DNA of 64,000 nt from Sodalis sp. dw_96 (GTDB lineage: Bacteria; Pseudomonadota; Gammaproteobacteria; Enterobacterales; Enterobacteriaceae). The stretch is from NCBI RefSeq assembly GCF_018449575.1, contig NZ_JAAVUT010000009.1:1-64000 (forward strand), in the 5' to 3' direction. Under the pieces are notes generated by a model. The model saw only the letters and a program-made list of their open reading frames with translations. It did no database searches and was not told the DNA's origin. This document shows, in pieces, positions 27,116 to 38,380 of the stretch. The position numbers and the translations under genes are program-made. Position 1 is the first letter of the stretch. Every line of letters starts with the position of its first letter.

Positions 27116-28755
27116 TTCTTAGCCCTCTTAGGCGTTGGATCGTTGCCCTTATCGGCCTCGAAGACCAATGCGTTACTCTTATTGTTCAGCGTACGCAACA
27201 CCGGCTGAAGCTCACGCAGCACTTGATCCAGGCGCTGCAGATTATCCACCATCTTGTTATACGCCGCAGAGCCGGGCTGGAAGCCCTTCATGCTGGTATT
27301 CAGCTCACGCAACGTCTGTTGCATATTCTGTGGAAGCTGCTGCATAGCCGGGCTTTGAGTCAGGGTGTTGACCGATTTTAACGTCTGCTGCAGTTCACGC
27401 AGTGTTGACTGGCTTTGCGCCAAAGTCCGGGTCGCCTCGTTAATCATGGGGTCGAGAGGCAGATTATTTATTTTATCCAAGGTGGTCATCAGCTTTTGCT
27501 GGATTTGCGCCAATCCGGCGCTGGTGGTGGGTAACACCTGATAGCCGTTGATCTGTTTCACTCCGGTCCAGGGTTTTGCCTGCGGATAAAAATCCAAATC
27601 AACATACAGCGAACCGGTGAGCAAATTGGCGCTTTTCAACGCCGCGCGCAGGCCGTGGCCTTCCGCCTGCTGCAAACGCGCGTTTATATCAAAATTCCCC
27701 CCCAGCTTGCTGACAAACCGATCCGGTTCGATACGGATCAACACCGGAACCTGATAATTATCATTGATGGTTTGATCGGTGGCGGTAGTAAAGAACGGCA
27801 CCTCGGCCACGGTACCTAAACGTATGCCGCGGAATTCCACCGGTGCGCCCGGTTGCAGGCCGCGGATGGTATCGTTGAACAGCAGCAGGTAGTCCTTATG
27901 TACGGTGTAAAGGGAATCCGCAATGGTATTTTTGTTATCAAATAGCTGGAACGCCTGATATTCATGGGCTTTATCACCAAGATCCCAGCCGGTGGGGACA
28001 TCAAAGCTGACGCCGCCGCTGAATAGGGTCGTCAGAGAGCCCATTTCAACCCGCATGCCCTGCGCCGACATATCGAAGGTCACGCCGCTGTCTTTCCAGA
28101 AACGGACATTGTTCGTCACCAGGCTATCGTAGGGCGCATCGATAAATAACTGATAGCGCATTTTACGGCTTTGGGGATCGAAATTACTGGTTTGAACCGT
28201 GCCGACACGAAAGCCCCGGAACAGCACCGGGTCGCCGGCAGTCAACTGTCCGGATTGCTGGCTGTCTAATTCCACGCGAATGCCCTTGGCATCCGGCGAG
28301 GCCAAGGGCGGTGTATCCAACAGGGTAAATTTAGTGGCATTCTGCTCGCCGGTTCCGGGCTGCAGCTGGATATAGGCGCCTGATAACAACGTGCCCAGCC
28401 CCGAAACGCCCTCCCGCCCGATTTGTGGTTTAACCACCCAGAAAGCGGAGTCGCGGCGCAGGAGCTTTTCCATGCCGTTGTTGATGCGCGCTTTGATTTC
28501 AACCTGTTGCAAATTATCGCTTAGCATCACGCTTTCCACGGTGCCCACGTCCACGCTGCGGCTTTTAATCGCGGTTTTACCGGCTTCAATGCCTTCGGCG
28601 CTGGTGGTGACAAGCGTAATGACCTTACCTTGATGACTGAAATGATAATATAGGATCCAGGCACCGATAAGGATCGTCACGATGGGGATAATCCACACCG
28701 GCGACCAGCGTTTGATTTTCTCGATATCGGCGACGTTATAGTTATTTTCAGTCAA
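27112..28755 (-). CDS. pqiB: MCE-family intermembrane transport protein PqiB
   Basis: 547 residues (E. coli 546). One N-terminal membrane anchor (WSPVWIIPIVTILIGAWILY, about 14-35) is followed by three MCE domains (about 40-130, 155-250 and 280-385). A long helical tail (about 410-530) rich in leucine and glutamine forms the coiled-coil needle. PqiB makes a hexameric tube across the periplasm for lipid transport. Starts overlap with pqiA by 8 bases. A paraquat (SoxRS) response is known for E. coli; I do not see a clear soxbox. Confidence 0.97.
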   Translation of the reverse strand: MTENNYNVADIEKIKRWSPVWIIPIVTILIGAWILYYHFSHQGKVITLVTTSAEGIEAGKTAIKSRSVDVGTVESVMLSDNLQQVEIKARINNGMEKLLRRDSAFWVVKPQIGREGVSGLGTLLSGAYIQLQPGTGEQNATKFTLLDTPPLASPDAKGIRVELDSQQSGQLTAGDPVLFRGFRVGTVQTSNFDPQSRKMRYQLFIDAPYDSLVTNNVRFWKDSGVTFDMSAQGMRVEMGSLTTLFSGGVSFDVPTGWDLGDKAHEYQAFQLFDNKNTIADSLYTVHKDYLLLFNDTIRGLQPGAPVEFRGIRLGTVAEVPFFTTATDQTINDNYQVPVLIRIEPDRFVSKLGGNFDINARLQQAEGHGLRAALKSANLLTGSLYVDLDFYPQAKPWTGVKQINGYQVLPTTSAGLAQIQQKLMTTLDKINNLPLDPMINEATRTLAQSQSTLRELQQTLKSVNTLTQSPAMQQLPQNMQQTLRELNTSMKGFQPGSAAYNKMVDNLQRLDQVLRELQPVLRTLNNKSNALVFEADKGNDPTPKRAKK

Positions 28756-30010
28756 CGGTAGACTCCTTTTGCATGCTTTTCTCCACTCGGTCCCAAAGCA
28801 GGCGCGGATCGAAGGTATGGGCGGCCACCATGGTTATCATTACCACCATGGCAAATAGCACCACCCCGATACCCGGCCTGATACTCATCAATTGGCCCAT
28901 TCTCACCAGGCCCGACAGTACCGCGATAACAAAGACGTCAATCATCGACCAGCGTCCGACGAACTCAACCATTTCGTAAATCTTATGCATCCGCTCGCTG
29001 TCGGTTTTGCCATGTCCCCGGGCATCCCAACACAGCCAGCAAAGCGCAATCATTTTCAGGATCGGCACCATGATACTGGCGATGAAAATGACCAGCGCCA
29101 CCGGATAGGAGCCGTCGTCCCACAGCAAAATGACCCCGGCGATGATCGTCGAATTCAGCCTGCTGCCCAGGCCTTCGGTTATCATGATCGGCAGGATATT
29201 AGCCGGAATATATAACAGTATCGACGTGATCAGCAGTGCCAGGGTCCATTGCAGGCTGTTCAGCCGCCGCGGGTGGCCGCGGGTGCGGCAACGCGGACAG
29301 ATCGGTCGCTCGGCGGGAACGATCAGTGTGCAACAAGGGCAGGCGCGGATGTTTTGCGACAGGCCGCTGGTGCCGACTTTGTAGGTGGTGACCGGCGAGG
29401 CCATCGGCATGATATTGTCCCATAACCATCGCCGGTCGATACATTGAAAGGCCCGCTGCTGCAGCATGCAAAATAAACAGAACGGCAAAAAGCTGAGGCC
29501 AACCCCGATATCGCCGTAGGCCATCAATTTAACGAAGCTGACCAGTACCCCCGCCAGGAAGATTTCCGCCATTCCCCATGTGCGCATGGCGAAAAGCATT
29601 TTCGCCAAAAAAGCCCGCGTCCTGAAGGATAAATGGACCTGCAAACATAATAAAATAATGCTTACCATGCATAGAGCGGGAATCACCTGCACAAACAGCA
29701 TGAACAAAAATGCCAGGATGGAGAAGTGATCCACCACCATGACCTGGGGAATGACCGGCAAGGAGATTTGATTGCCAAGGCCGGACACTTTCATATTCAC
29801 AAACGGGAACAGATTAGCCAACACCAGCATAATCAAGGCGCTGATGGCAAATACCACCGGCTGCAGTCGGGGATTGTCCCAACGGCTCATCAGTGTATTT
29901 TTACAGCGCGGACAGACGCTCTTTTGTCCATCCTTCAGTTCAGGCAGCGTAATCAATAAATCACAATGCGGGCAAAGAACGTATCGCGTTTCATGAACAG
30001 CAGAACACAT
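28748..30010 (-). CDS. pqiA: Inner-membrane protein PqiA
   Basis: 420 residues, with two repeated PqiA domains of four membrane helices each. Each is preceded by a zinc-ribbon-like cysteine set: CPHC then CPRC near 15-36, and CPCC then CPRC near 225-242. It is the inner-membrane partner of PqiB and PqiC in lipid trafficking between membranes. It is the first gene of pqiABC, 42 bases after the uup stop on the same strand. Confidence 0.96.
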   Translation of the reverse strand: MCSAVHETRYVLCPHCDLLITLPELKDGQKSVCPRCKNTLMSRWDNPRLQPVVFAISALIMLVLANLFPFVNMKVSGLGNQISLPVIPQVMVVDHFSILAFLFMLFVQVIPALCMVSIILLCLQVHLSFRTRAFLAKMLFAMRTWGMAEIFLAGVLVSFVKLMAYGDIGVGLSFLPFCLFCMLQQRAFQCIDRRWLWDNIMPMASPVTTYKVGTSGLSQNIRACPCCTLIVPAERPICPRCRTRGHPRRLNSLQWTLALLITSILLYIPANILPIMITEGLGSRLNSTIIAGVILLWDDGSYPVALVIFIASIMVPILKMIALCWLCWDARGHGKTDSERMHKIYEMVEFVGRWSMIDVFVIAVLSGLVRMGQLMSIRPGIGVVLFAMVVMITMVAAHTFDPRLLWDRVEKSMQKESTVD

Positions 30011-30052
30011 GCAATCCCCCTTGGATGGCGTTGTTCGAATTCTCCCTTGGCC

Positions 30053-31966
30053 CTAACCCTTGCTGTTTTTCAGCGCCTCAAGCTCTTCCCAACGGGCAAA
30101 CGCTTGCTCTTGCGCCTGTTCCGCGGCGGCCATGGCGGCTAATACCGCCTGGGTGGTCTCATGGGATTGGCTGAAAAAATCCGGTGAGGCGATTTGCGCC
30201 TGTAAATCTCCTACTTCCTGTTCCAAACGCTCGATATGCTGCGGTAATGCCTCAAGCTCGCGCTGCAGGTTGTAACTCAATTTATTGATCTGTTTCGGCC
30301 CCTGATTCTTCGGAGCTATAGCCGCGGCCTTCTCGATCGCCGCTGCGGGGGCGATACGCAGCGCGCGCCGGTTGCGACGCTGTTCCTGAGCATCGAAATA
30401 GCCGCCGACATAGCTGCTTATCACGCCGTCGCCTTCGAATATCCAGCATTCGGTAACCGAATTATCCACGAACTGCCGGTCATGGCTCACCAGCAAAACG
30501 GTGCCCTGATAGCCGTCAATCATCTCTTCGAGCAGCTCCAGCGTTTCCACATCCAGGTCATTGGTGGGTTCATCGAGAATCAACAGATTGCTGGGATTCA
30601 AAAAGAGTTTAGCCAGTAATAACCGATTGCGCTCGCCGCCCGACAAGGCTTTCACCGGGGTCATCGCGCGTTTAGGATGAAACAAAAAGTCTTGCAGGTA
30701 GCCCAGCACATGGCGGGAACGGCCGTTAACCATGACTTCCTGTTTACCTTCAGCCAGGTTGTCCATGACCGTACGTTCGGGATCCAGTTCGGCGCGATGC
30801 TGGTCGAAATAGGCCACTTCCAGCTTGGTGCCCTGCTGGATACGGCCGCTGTCCGCTTCCAACTGACCGAGCATCAGTTTGAGCAAGGTGGTTTTACCGC
30901 AGCCGTTCGGACCAATCAGGGCAATCTTGTCCCCGCGCAATACCTGGGTACTGAAATGACTGACCAAGACTTTTTCCGGCAGCCGGTAGCTGACATCCTC
31001 CAGCTCGAAGATAATCTTGCCGGAGCGGTTGGCTTCTTCCACCTGCATTTTGGCGGTGCCCTGCACTTCCCGCCGCTCGTTTCTTTCCTGACGCAAGGCT
31101 TTCAATGCCCGAACGCGCCCTTCGTTACGGGTGCGGCGAGCTTTGATGCCCTGGCGGATCCAGACTTCCTCCTGCGCCAGTTTACGATCGAATTCAGCGT
31201 TCTGCTGTTCCTGCACCCGCAGCTCGTCCTCTTTTCCCGCCAGATATTTATCGTAGTTACCCGGCCATGAAACCAGCTTGCCGCGGTCCAGATCGACAAT
31301 CCGCGTCGCCATACTGCGAATAAACGAACGGTCATGGGAAATAAAGATGATGCTGCCGGAGAAACTTTTCAGGAACGTTTCCAGCCAGTCGATGGTTTCG
31401 ATATCCAAATGGTTGGTGGGTTCATCCAGCAGCAGGACGTGCGGATCGCAGACCAGGGCCCTTCCCAGCGCCGCTTTACGCAGCCAGCCCCCGGAGAGCG
31501 CCGATAATTCGGTATCGGCAACCAGGCCCAGCTGTTCGAGCACCTCGCTGATGCGTTTATCCAGATGCCACAAATTTTGATGATCCAGCATTTCCTGCAG
31601 CCTGCCCATCTCCATCAGGTTTTTATCGCTGGGATCCCGCTCCACCAGATGGGATATGGTGTGATAGGCTTTGAGAATTTCCGCCTGTGCCTGCACCCCT
31701 TCGGCCACAAAATCGTAAACGGTGCCGGTGACATTGCGCGGCGGATCCTGCTGCAAGCGGGCAACTACCGTATCCTGTTCAAAAATAAGCTGCCCGTCAT
31801 CCAGCGGCACTTCGCGGCTGAGAATTTTTAATAGGGTGGATTTGCCGGCGCCGTTGCGCCCCACCAGGCAGACGCGTTCGTTGCGTTCAACGTGTAGCTC
31901 GGTATTATCCAGCAGCGGAGCGTCGCTAAAGGACAACCAGGCGCCGGAAAGACTGATTAATGACAT
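30053..31966 (-). CDS. uup: ABC-F ATPase Uup
   Basis: 637 residues from the ATG at 31966, where the product aligns with E. coli Uup (MSLISL-GAWLSF). There are two ABC cassettes: Walker A GRNGAGKST near 36 and GPNGCGKTT near 352, and signatures LSGGW and LSGGE. The ABC-F linker lies between them and a basic coiled-coil end (about 560-635) binds DNA. Soluble; it affects transposon excision precision and ribosome assembly or translation. It starts only 5 bases after the rlmL stop. Confidence 0.97.
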   Translation of the reverse strand: MSLISLSGAWLSFSDAPLLDNTELHVERNERVCLVGRNGAGKSTLLKILSREVPLDDGQLIFEQDTVVARLQQDPPRNVTGTVYDFVAEGVQAQAEILKAYHTISHLVERDPSDKNLMEMGRLQEMLDHQNLWHLDKRISEVLEQLGLVADTELSALSGGWLRKAALGRALVCDPHVLLLDEPTNHLDIETIDWLETFLKSFSGSIIFISHDRSFIRSMATRIVDLDRGKLVSWPGNYDKYLAGKEDELRVQEQQNAEFDRKLAQEEVWIRQGIKARRTRNEGRVRALKALRQERNERREVQGTAKMQVEEANRSGKIIFELEDVSYRLPEKVLVSHFSTQVLRGDKIALIGPNGCGKTTLLKLMLGQLEADSGRIQQGTKLEVAYFDQHRAELDPERTVMDNLAEGKQEVMVNGRSRHVLGYLQDFLFHPKRAMTPVKALSGGERNRLLLAKLFLNPSNLLILDEPTNDLDVETLELLEEMIDGYQGTVLLVSHDRQFVDNSVTECWIFEGDGVISSYVGGYFDAQEQRRNRRALRIAPAAAIEKAAAIAPKNQGPKQINKLSYNLQRELEALPQHIERLEQEVGDLQAQIASPDFFSQSHETTQAVLAAMAAAEQAQEQAFARWEELEALKNSKG

Positions 31967-31971
31967 GGTGT

Positions 31972-34092
31972 TTATTGATCCCGATCGGCATGGCTTATCA
32001 GCCAGCAATTATGTATATGGCGATTCCGGGCAAAGTCCGGCGAACGCGTACGCTCGGTAATGGACTCCGCGACCAGACCCAAAGCCTGTAAACCCTCGGC
32101 ATCCAATTGGAAACCGCGTTTGTTGTTGGAAAACATTATCGTACCGCCCGGCCTGAGCAATCTTTTCAGATCTTGCATTAACAGCAGGTGGTCACGTTGC
32201 ACGTCGAAGCTCTCCGACATGCGTTTGGAATTGGAAAATGTCGGCGGATCGATAAAAATCACATCGAAGGTTTCCTGGGAGAGTTGCAGCCAGGAAAGGC
32301 AATCCGCCTGGATCAGGCGATGCTGCTTGCCCGTCAGACCATTGCCGCGCAGATTTTTCTCCGCCCACTCGAGATAGGTGCGGGACATATCCACCGAGGT
32401 GGTGCTGCGGGCGCCGCCGATACCGGCATGAACGCTGGCGGTGCCGGTGTAGGCGAACAGGTTGAGGAAATCTTTGCCGCGGCTCATTTCCCCCAGCATT
32501 TTACGGGCGATGCGATGGTCGAGGAACACGCCGGTATCCAGATAGTCGGTAAGATTCACCCATAGCCTGGCGTCATATTCATCCACCAGCAGAAACTCGC
32601 CTTTTTGCGCCAGCTTCTCATACTGGTTTTTGCCCTTCTGCCGCTCGCGCGCTTTAACAACAAGCTGTCCGGCGGGGATCCCGGTTACCGCAAGGGTAGC
32701 GGAAATGGCGTCGTACAACCGCTGGCGCGCCCGTTCCGGGTCGATGGTTTTCGGCGCCACGTACTCCTGAATCACTACCCAGGAACTGTAGCGATCGATA
32801 GCCACGTTGTATTCCGGCAGATCGGCATCGTAGAGCCGGTAGCAATCGAGATGCTCCCGGGCGGCCCATTTTTCAAGGCCGCGGATATTTTTACGCAGCC
32901 GATTGGCAAAATCCTCCGCGATACCGCGGGAAGCCATAACGCTCGGCGCCTCGGCCAGCAAATAATTTTTCTGCTCGCACTCCAGCGGTCCGTTCCTGGC
33001 TTTGAAAGTCCGCTCCGCGCGAAGCTGCAGCGCGCTTAACAAGGCCGGCGAGGCGCTGAACAGCGAGAGGCGCCAGCCGCCGAAGTGGCTTTTCGCTACC
33101 CGGCCGAGCTGATTATACAGGGCGATAAGCGCCGGTTCACTCTCCAGACGCTCGCCATAAGGCGGATTGCTCACCAGGGTACCCACCGGACCTTCCGGCA
33201 GGGGATTCACCAGGTTGGCGACATCATTCACCGAAAACGAGATCAACTCGGCGATGCCGGCGTGGCGGGCATTGGCACGGGCTTTTTCCAGCACCCTGGC
33301 ATCATTGTCCGATCCAAAAAAGACCGGTGCCGCCTGCGCCAGGCCGAGACGCGCGCGCTCCCGTGCCTGCGCCAGCACCTCCCGCCATAACGTTTCGTCA
33401 TGGGCGAGCCACGCATCGAACCCCCACTGCCGACGCAGCAGCCCGGGCGCGTGATCCGCCGCCATCAGGGCCGCCTCAATCAGCAACGTACCGGAACCGC
33501 ACATGGGATCCGCCATCGGCGTGCCCACTTGCCAGCCTGAACGCAGGACGATGGCGGCGGCCAGGTTTTCTTTCAGCGGCGCCTGCCCGGCGCCGTCGCG
33601 ATAACCGCGCTGGTGCAGCCCGCCGCCGCTGAGATCCAGCGACACAATGGCGCGATCCCGGTGCAGGAAAACCTGCACCCGGATATCCGGCTGTTGTTTG
33701 GCCACATCCGGCCGGCGCTGCATCGCCTCGGTAAACTGATCGACAATGGCGTCTTTGACTTTTAAGGTGCCGTACTGACTGTTGCGGATAGCGTCGTTGG
33801 TACCGCTAAAGTGCACCGCAAAGCTTTTCTCCACCGGAAAAATCGCCGTCCAGTCAATATCCCGCACGCCCTCATAGAGGGAGACATCGCTTTTCACCTC
33901 AAATTCGTTAAGCGGCAATAAAATGCGTGAAGCCAGACGGCTCCAAAGAAGGCTCTGATACAGCAGCCGGAGGTCCCCGCGAAAATGCACGCCCCCCAGG
34001 GCGATTTTACATTCCAGGGCACCCAGTGCTTCCAGCTCGCTTTTTAACAGTTCTTCCAAACCTTGTGCCGTACTGGCAAAGAGTGCATTCAT
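31972..34092 (-). CDS. rlmL: Fused 23S rRNA methyltransferase RlmKL
   Basis: 706 residues from the Met that aligns with the E. coli start ([16 protein letters not shown]). An N-terminal THUMP domain precedes the RlmL half (SNPPYGERL near 310, m2G2445) and the RlmK half ([16 protein letters not shown] near 541, [12 protein letters not shown] near 612, m7G2069). A Met one codon earlier (34095) is also possible. It forms an operon with uup and is divergent from ycbX. Confidence 0.97.
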   Translation of the reverse strand: MNALFASTAQGLEELLKSELEALGALECKIALGGVHFRGDLRLLYQSLLWSRLASRILLPLNEFEVKSDVSLYEGVRDIDWTAIFPVEKSFAVHFSGTNDAIRNSQYGTLKVKDAIVDQFTEAMQRRPDVAKQQPDIRVQVFLHRDRAIVSLDLSGGGLHQRGYRDGAGQAPLKENLAAAIVLRSGWQVGTPMADPMCGSGTLLIEAALMAADHAPGLLRRQWGFDAWLAHDETLWREVLAQARERARLGLAQAAPVFFGSDNDARVLEKARANARHAGIAELISFSVNDVANLVNPLPEGPVGTLVSNPPYGERLESEPALIALYNQLGRVAKSHFGGWRLSLFSASPALLSALQLRAERTFKARNGPLECEQKNYLLAEAPSVMASRGIAEDFANRLRKNIRGLEKWAAREHLDCYRLYDADLPEYNVAIDRYSSWVVIQEYVAPKTIDPERARQRLYDAISATLAVTGIPAGQLVVKARERQKGKNQYEKLAQKGEFLLVDEYDARLWVNLTDYLDTGVFLDHRIARKMLGEMSRGKDFLNLFAYTGTASVHAGIGGARSTTSVDMSRTYLEWAEKNLRGNGLTGKQHRLIQADCLSWLQLSQETFDVIFIDPPTFSNSKRMSESFDVQRDHLLLMQDLKRLLRPGGTIMFSNNKRGFQLDAEGLQALGLVAESITERTRSPDFARNRHIHNCWLISHADRDQ

Positions 34093-34196
34093 CATGTCGC
34101 TTATCATCAGAAAAGAATTTCGTTGCGCATTATAGCTAATCCCGACCCATTGTCATAAAGTTGGCCCAACAGAGTCGTCCGGCAGGGAGGCAAAGT

Positions 34197-35300
34197 ATGG
34201 TAAGTGTATCGCGATTATATATTCATCCGGTTAAATCGATGCGTGGTTTGCAGCTCTCGCACGCACTGGTGCGCGCTGAGGGACTGGCGGGGGACCGGAC
34301 ATTCATGCTGACCGAAACGGACGGCACCTTTATTACCGCCCGGCAATATCCGCAAATGGTCCTGTTCACACCGGTGATGGTACAAAACGGGTTGCATATT
34401 AACGCACCGGACGGGCAAAGCGCCATGGCCTGTTATGAGGATTTTACCGCCGACCCGCACCCAACCGAGGTCTGGGGCAATCATTTTACCGCCTATATCG
34501 CCCCGGAGGCCATCAATAACTGGCTGAGCGGATATATAGGTCATCCGATCCAGTTACGCTGGACCGGCGCCAGTAGCCACCGCCGGGTAAAAACCCACCC
34601 ACAGGTATCATTGTCGTTTGCCGACGGTTATCCTTACCTGTTGATAAGCGAAGCCTCTTTCGGTGATTTACAGCGGCGCTGCCCCGCCGGCATCAAGCTT
34701 TCGCAATTCCGGCCGAACCTGGTGGTGACCGGCGCCGAGCCCTATGCCGAAGATCGCTGGCGCACCCTGAAGGTCGGCGACGTGCAGTTTGAGGTGGCGA
34801 AACCCTGCGGCCGTTGCATATTGACCACCGTCAGCGTTGAGCAGGGCCGCAAGCATCCCGCCGCCGAACCGTTGCGCACATTACAAAGTTACCGGACCGC
34901 CGATAACGGCGACGTGGATTTCGGTCAAAATCTATTGGCCCGCGGCAGCGGCATTATCCGGGTGGGCGACAAGGTGGAGATACTGTCGGAACAGCCGCCC
35001 CGACCCTACAAGGGCAGCCAGGCCATGGAAACCTACCCAGCCCCGGCGGAGGGAGAACACAGCATCACCATTGACTACCGGGGACAATCGTTCACCGGTA
35101 ACAATCGGCAGGTGTTGCTGGAGCAATTGGAACAGCAGAACATACGCATACCCTATTCCTGCAGGGCCGGTCTGTGTGGAACCTGCAAAGTCCAACTGCT
35201 GGCGGGAGAAGTGACCCCGTTGACCGCCAGCGCGGTGAGCGAGCCGGGCAAGATATTGACCTGCAGCTGCATGCCCAAGACCGATATCCGCCTGGCTTAA
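34197..35300 (+). CDS. ycbX: MOSC and 2Fe-2S protein YcbX
   Basis: 367 residues from the ATG at 34197 (GGGAGG upstream). The MOSC N-terminal barrel (about 1-120) is followed by a MOSC domain with the molybdenum-cofactor-binding cysteine in KPCGRC near 205. A C-terminal plant-type ferredoxin (about 285-367) carries cluster cysteines in [11 protein letters not shown] and LTCSC. With molybdopterin cofactor it reduces N-hydroxylated bases such as 6-hydroxylaminopurine. Convergent with zapC. Confidence 0.95.
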   Translation: MVSVSRLYIHPVKSMRGLQLSHALVRAEGLAGDRTFMLTETDGTFITARQYPQMVLFTPVMVQNGLHINAPDGQSAMACYEDFTADPHPTEVWGNHFTAYIAPEAINNWLSGYIGHPIQLRWTGASSHRRVKTHPQVSLSFADGYPYLLISEASFGDLQRRCPAGIKLSQFRPNLVVTGAEPYAEDRWRTLKVGDVQFEVAKPCGRCILTTVSVEQGRKHPAAEPLRTLQSYRTADNGDVDFGQNLLARGSGIIRVGDKVEILSEQPPRPYKGSQAMETYPAPAEGEHSITIDYRGQSFTGNNRQVLLEQLEQQNIRIPYSCRAGLCGTCKVQLLAGEVTPLTASAVSEPGKILTCSCMPKTDIRLA

Positions 35301-35314
35301 AGACCTGAAGAGAA

Positions 35315-35863
35315 TCAAACCGCGGCGGCGTAGTGGATTTCATCCTGCTGCGGATAAGGCATCAGCCGGTCATGCATGATTTTAATGACGTCGCCCAATA
35401 CCATTTGCCGCGACGCCACATTCAATTGCGGCTGGGCCAACACGCACAAACTGGCGTTATCCCCCGCTTCAGCCACCAGCATTCGGGCATATTCGCCGTT
35501 TTCCTGCAGCCGCACCAGGACATCCTCACCGGTGACCGGCTGCCAGTCCGATGGCGTTGACTGCGGCAGAAAATGCCAGCTCTTCGGCATCAGGGGTTTC
35601 AAGAAGCGCAGCGCCACCAACGCGTTGAGAACAAGCTCGGCGCGCTGATCTTCTTTTAACGGCAGCCCGCGGCATTTTTCGGCGAAGGTATAATACAAGG
35701 CGGCGTCATCCACGCAAAATACCGACTCGCTGAAAGCATCGGGAATCAGCATTTTAGCGCAGAAGCGAGAACGGAATAACATACCGTCGGCGAGATCCAG
35801 CATCATCCGATCGTGCTCGGCATCGAAGAACCAACGCCAATTATCGCCGGGTGTGAATTTCAT
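35315..35863 (-). CDS. zapC: Z-ring stabiliser ZapC
   Basis: 182 residues from the ATG at 35863; longer in-frame extension to 35998 is a hydrophobic stretch not found in the family. Strongly conserved start: [20 protein letters not shown], then GMLFRSRF. ZapC binds FtsZ at midcell and promotes lateral bundling, and ClpXP degrades it. It is transcribed in the same direction as pyrD, 159 bases downstream of it, as in E. coli. Confidence 0.96.
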   Translation of the reverse strand: MKFTPGDNWRWFFDAEHDRMMLDLADGMLFRSRFCAKMLIPDAFSESVFCVDDAALYYTFAEKCRGLPLKEDQRAELVLNALVALRFLKPLMPKSWHFLPQSTPSDWQPVTGEDVLVRLQENGEYARMLVAEAGDNASLCVLAQPQLNVASRQMVLGDVIKIMHDRLMPYPQQDEIHYAAAV

Positions 35864-36022
35864 ATTCAATCCTTTCATCACGTCGCAATCGCTTAAGCAA
35901 TATCTGGTCATCCTTTGGGGTTTGGAAATTAAATCCACCAAACCATGAACAGCAACTAGATAAAAGATAAACGAGCCTAAGGAATAAATAAACCCCAAAG
36001 GCCATTAAATCGCTAAAAAGTG

Positions 36023-37033
36023 TCAAATATGAGTAAGAATATCTTTAATCAGCTGCGGACCGTGAAAAATGAAGCCAGAATATATTTGAATCAGGGAGGC
36101 GCCGGCTGCTATTTTTTCCCGTGCCGCCACCAAAGAGTCAATGCCGCCCACACCGATAATCGGTAATTTGCCATTTAATTCCAGAGCCAGGCGCCGTATC
36201 ACTTCCGTGCTGCGTGATTGCAGTGGCCGGCCGCTCAATCCGCCGGTTTGGTTGCAATGTTCCAAACCCTGGACCAAATCCCGACCGACGGTGGTATTGG
36301 TGGCAATCACACCGTCGATATTATGGCGAACCAAGCTATCGGCCACTTGTGCCAGTTCTTCATCCGTCAGGTCGGGAGCTATTTTCACCGCCACCGGTAC
36401 ATATTTATGATGATACTGGTGTAATTCAGTCTGTTTATTTTTTATGGCCAGCAATAGCGAGTCCAGCGCCTCGCCGAATTGTAACGTCCGCAGCCCAGGG
36501 GTGTTAGGGGAAGAGATATTAATCGCGATGTATCCCGCGTAGGGATATATTCTCTCCATACAATAAAGATAATCATCTTTACCCTGCTCTACCGGCGTGA
36601 CTTTATTTTTGCCGATATTAATGCCCAGCACACCGTCATAATGTGATTTTTTAACGTTTTCAACCAGATAGTCAACGCCCTTATTGTTAAACCCCATCCG
36701 ATTAATCAGACCTTCGGCCGCCACCAGGCGAAACAGGCGCGGTTTATCGTTGCCGGGCTGCGGACGCGGCGTCACCGTGCCGACCTCGATAAAACCAAAC
36801 CCCATGGCGCCGAGCGCATCGATGCAGTCGCCGTCTTTATCCAGTCCGGCTGCCAGACCCAGCGGATTTTTAAACGCGATGCCCATGCAATTAACCGTTT
36901 TAGTCGGTACCGATTGGCGCACCAAATGAACCAAAGGTGTGCCGGTAATGCGGCGCAGCTGCTGAAATGTGAATTCGTGAGCGCGTTCCGGATCGAGCTG
37001 AAACAGCGCCTGTTTAATGAGGGGGTAAAACAT
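36023..37033 (-). CDS. pyrD: Dihydroorotate dehydrogenase (quinone), class 2
   Basis: 336 residues as in E. coli from the ATG at 37033; the in-frame region upstream is leader and carries a hairpin. An N-terminal amphipathic helix docks to the membrane. The FMN barrel shows [14 protein letters not shown] near 55, [13 protein letters not shown] near 84, catalytic-Ser segment [11 protein letters not shown] near 172, and IGVGGIDS near 265. It oxidises dihydroorotate to orotate with quinone as acceptor, in de novo UMP synthesis. CAGGAGACGTT precedes the ATG. Confidence 0.98.
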   Translation of the reverse strand: MFYPLIKQALFQLDPERAHEFTFQQLRRITGTPLVHLVRQSVPTKTVNCMGIAFKNPLGLAAGLDKDGDCIDALGAMGFGFIEVGTVTPRPQPGNDKPRLFRLVAAEGLINRMGFNNKGVDYLVENVKKSHYDGVLGINIGKNKVTPVEQGKDDYLYCMERIYPYAGYIAINISSPNTPGLRTLQFGEALDSLLLAIKNKQTELHQYHHKYVPVAVKIAPDLTDEELAQVADSLVRHNIDGVIATNTTVGRDLVQGLEHCNQTGGLSGRPLQSRSTEVIRRLALELNGKLPIIGVGGIDSLVAAREKIAAGASLIQIYSGFIFHGPQLIKDILTHI

Positions 37034-37048
37034 AACGTCTCCTGATAT

Positions 37049-37064
37049 CCCGGTTGCAACCGGG
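37049..37064 (-). promoter_or_regulatory. pyrD leader hairpin, probable start-site switch
   Basis: A perfect palindrome CCCGGTTGCAACCGGG lies 15 bases before the pyrD ATG and just ahead of the ribosome site. A C-rich start region and GATAAT lie immediately upstream on the minus strand. In E. coli pyrD, CTP level selects a start at C or G; starts at C include the full hairpin and block translation. The same layout is seen here. Confidence 0.65.
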
Positions 37065-37122
37065 GCGGTATTATCGGGCATCTCCGGGGGAAATGAAATT
37101 GAACGGGGCAAAAAAAAGCACA

Positions 37123-38103
37123 TTATCCACGAGAGATCAATAAAGGGGCTTGTTGACAAAGTGCCCGGTCGGGGCGGAATGCGCGATCGCAGGGGTCTGC
37201 GGGGCTATAATTTACCAGCGCGAGCTCCCCGGCGGGACCTTGCAACCTTTCGGCCGGCCTGACGGCGACAGCAATAATCCGTGGCCTGAATTTAAGTGAA
37301 AGAAAACGTTCCCGGTATAAATAATAGGCTGCATCACACACCCGGGTAGTGAAATAGACGTTGTAACCGCCGCCCACTGCCGCCCCGACAATCGGCAATG
37401 TTTGCGCCAGTTTGGCCTTGGTTAAACGGATACCCAGCGTTTTGGCTATTTCCTGGATAATTTTCACCAGGGCATGCTTTTCCAATTGGTGCCAGGTTCT
37501 TTTTTTGGCGACGTCCCCGGCTATTGCCATCAGCTGCGCCATGGCGATATTTTTTGCGGCGTCGGTGGGTGAAGAAACCAGGCCTATAATCTGTAAGGCA
37601 AATAACTTCTCTTCCTGCTGATGAATATCGAAGCCGTAATAAGTGGCATATTCGCCGACAGCCCGCAGATTGAGCGTAATCAGCGACGGAATATCCAGCG
37701 CCAGCCCCGCGATCCCGGCAAGCCCTGCCCCCATGCCTTCCGCCAAGGCCAGTCCCTTATATTTGGCCGCCAGGCAGCCCACCGTTTTATCAATGCTTGC
37801 CAGCGGCAAGGCGCCAATATCCCCAAGGCATTCAACGCCGTGCCATCCGTCGTGGCGAAATTCTTCAAGAATGGCCTGCGGCCTGACGCTTAATTGCGCG
37901 ATATCGTTGCAAACGCCGCTAAGGGCGCAGATAACGCCCTGCAATACACGACCGATGCCAGGCGTGTGTAAAATAGCATCCCCAAGCAAGTCCAGCGGCT
38001 TGTTAATAATGTTCAGCATTATACTAAAATTTCCTGCCGGAGGATTTTTCCAATGCTGTATTTCAAGCATGGCCTGTTGCTCGTAATGACCCGGAATCAT
38101 CAT
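37123..38103 (-). CDS. EcsC-family protein
   Basis: 326 residues from the ATG at 38103, preceded by GGGGGGAAGC. The next codon is also ATG, and longer in-frame starts lack a site. The EcsC signature is seen at about residues 100-240: a glycine/alanine-rich helix ([20 protein letters not shown]), [19 protein letters not shown], and [20 protein letters not shown]. It may bind or insert peripherally in the membrane; no function is established in enterobacteria. In E. coli this position between pepN and pyrD is held by ssu and elf genes. Confidence 0.8.
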   Translation of the reverse strand: MMIPGHYEQQAMLEIQHWKNPPAGNFSIMLNIINKPLDLLGDAILHTPGIGRVLQGVICALSGVCNDIAQLSVRPQAILEEFRHDGWHGVECLGDIGALPLASIDKTVGCLAAKYKGLALAEGMGAGLAGIAGLALDIPSLITLNLRAVGEYATYYGFDIHQQEEKLFALQIIGLVSSPTDAAKNIAMAQLMAIAGDVAKKRTWHQLEKHALVKIIQEIAKTLGIRLTKAKLAQTLPIVGAAVGGGYNVYFTTRVCDAAYYLYRERFLSLKFRPRIIAVAVRPAERLQGPAGELALVNYSPADPCDRAFRPDRALCQQAPLLISRG

Positions 38104-38380
38104 GCTTCCCCCCATTTTGCGATATGTGAGACCACCCGTCATATTCACGAAATCTGTGTAATAAACGGGATGCATACCGGGCCGGCCCCGTTTTCGTATC
38201 ATGGGGGAAAAGAGCGTCGCGAGGCAAAAAGGGCTGCGAAATATTGGAGAGGCTGCGCAAAAAAAGATCAACACCTGCCATGGATGGCCGATTCGGCCAC
38301 ATTGGCACGGTTTCCCTTAACACGCCGGATTCTTGCCTCGGTGATAGCGGGATTTACCGCGCCATGTGGCGCTTGCTTCT

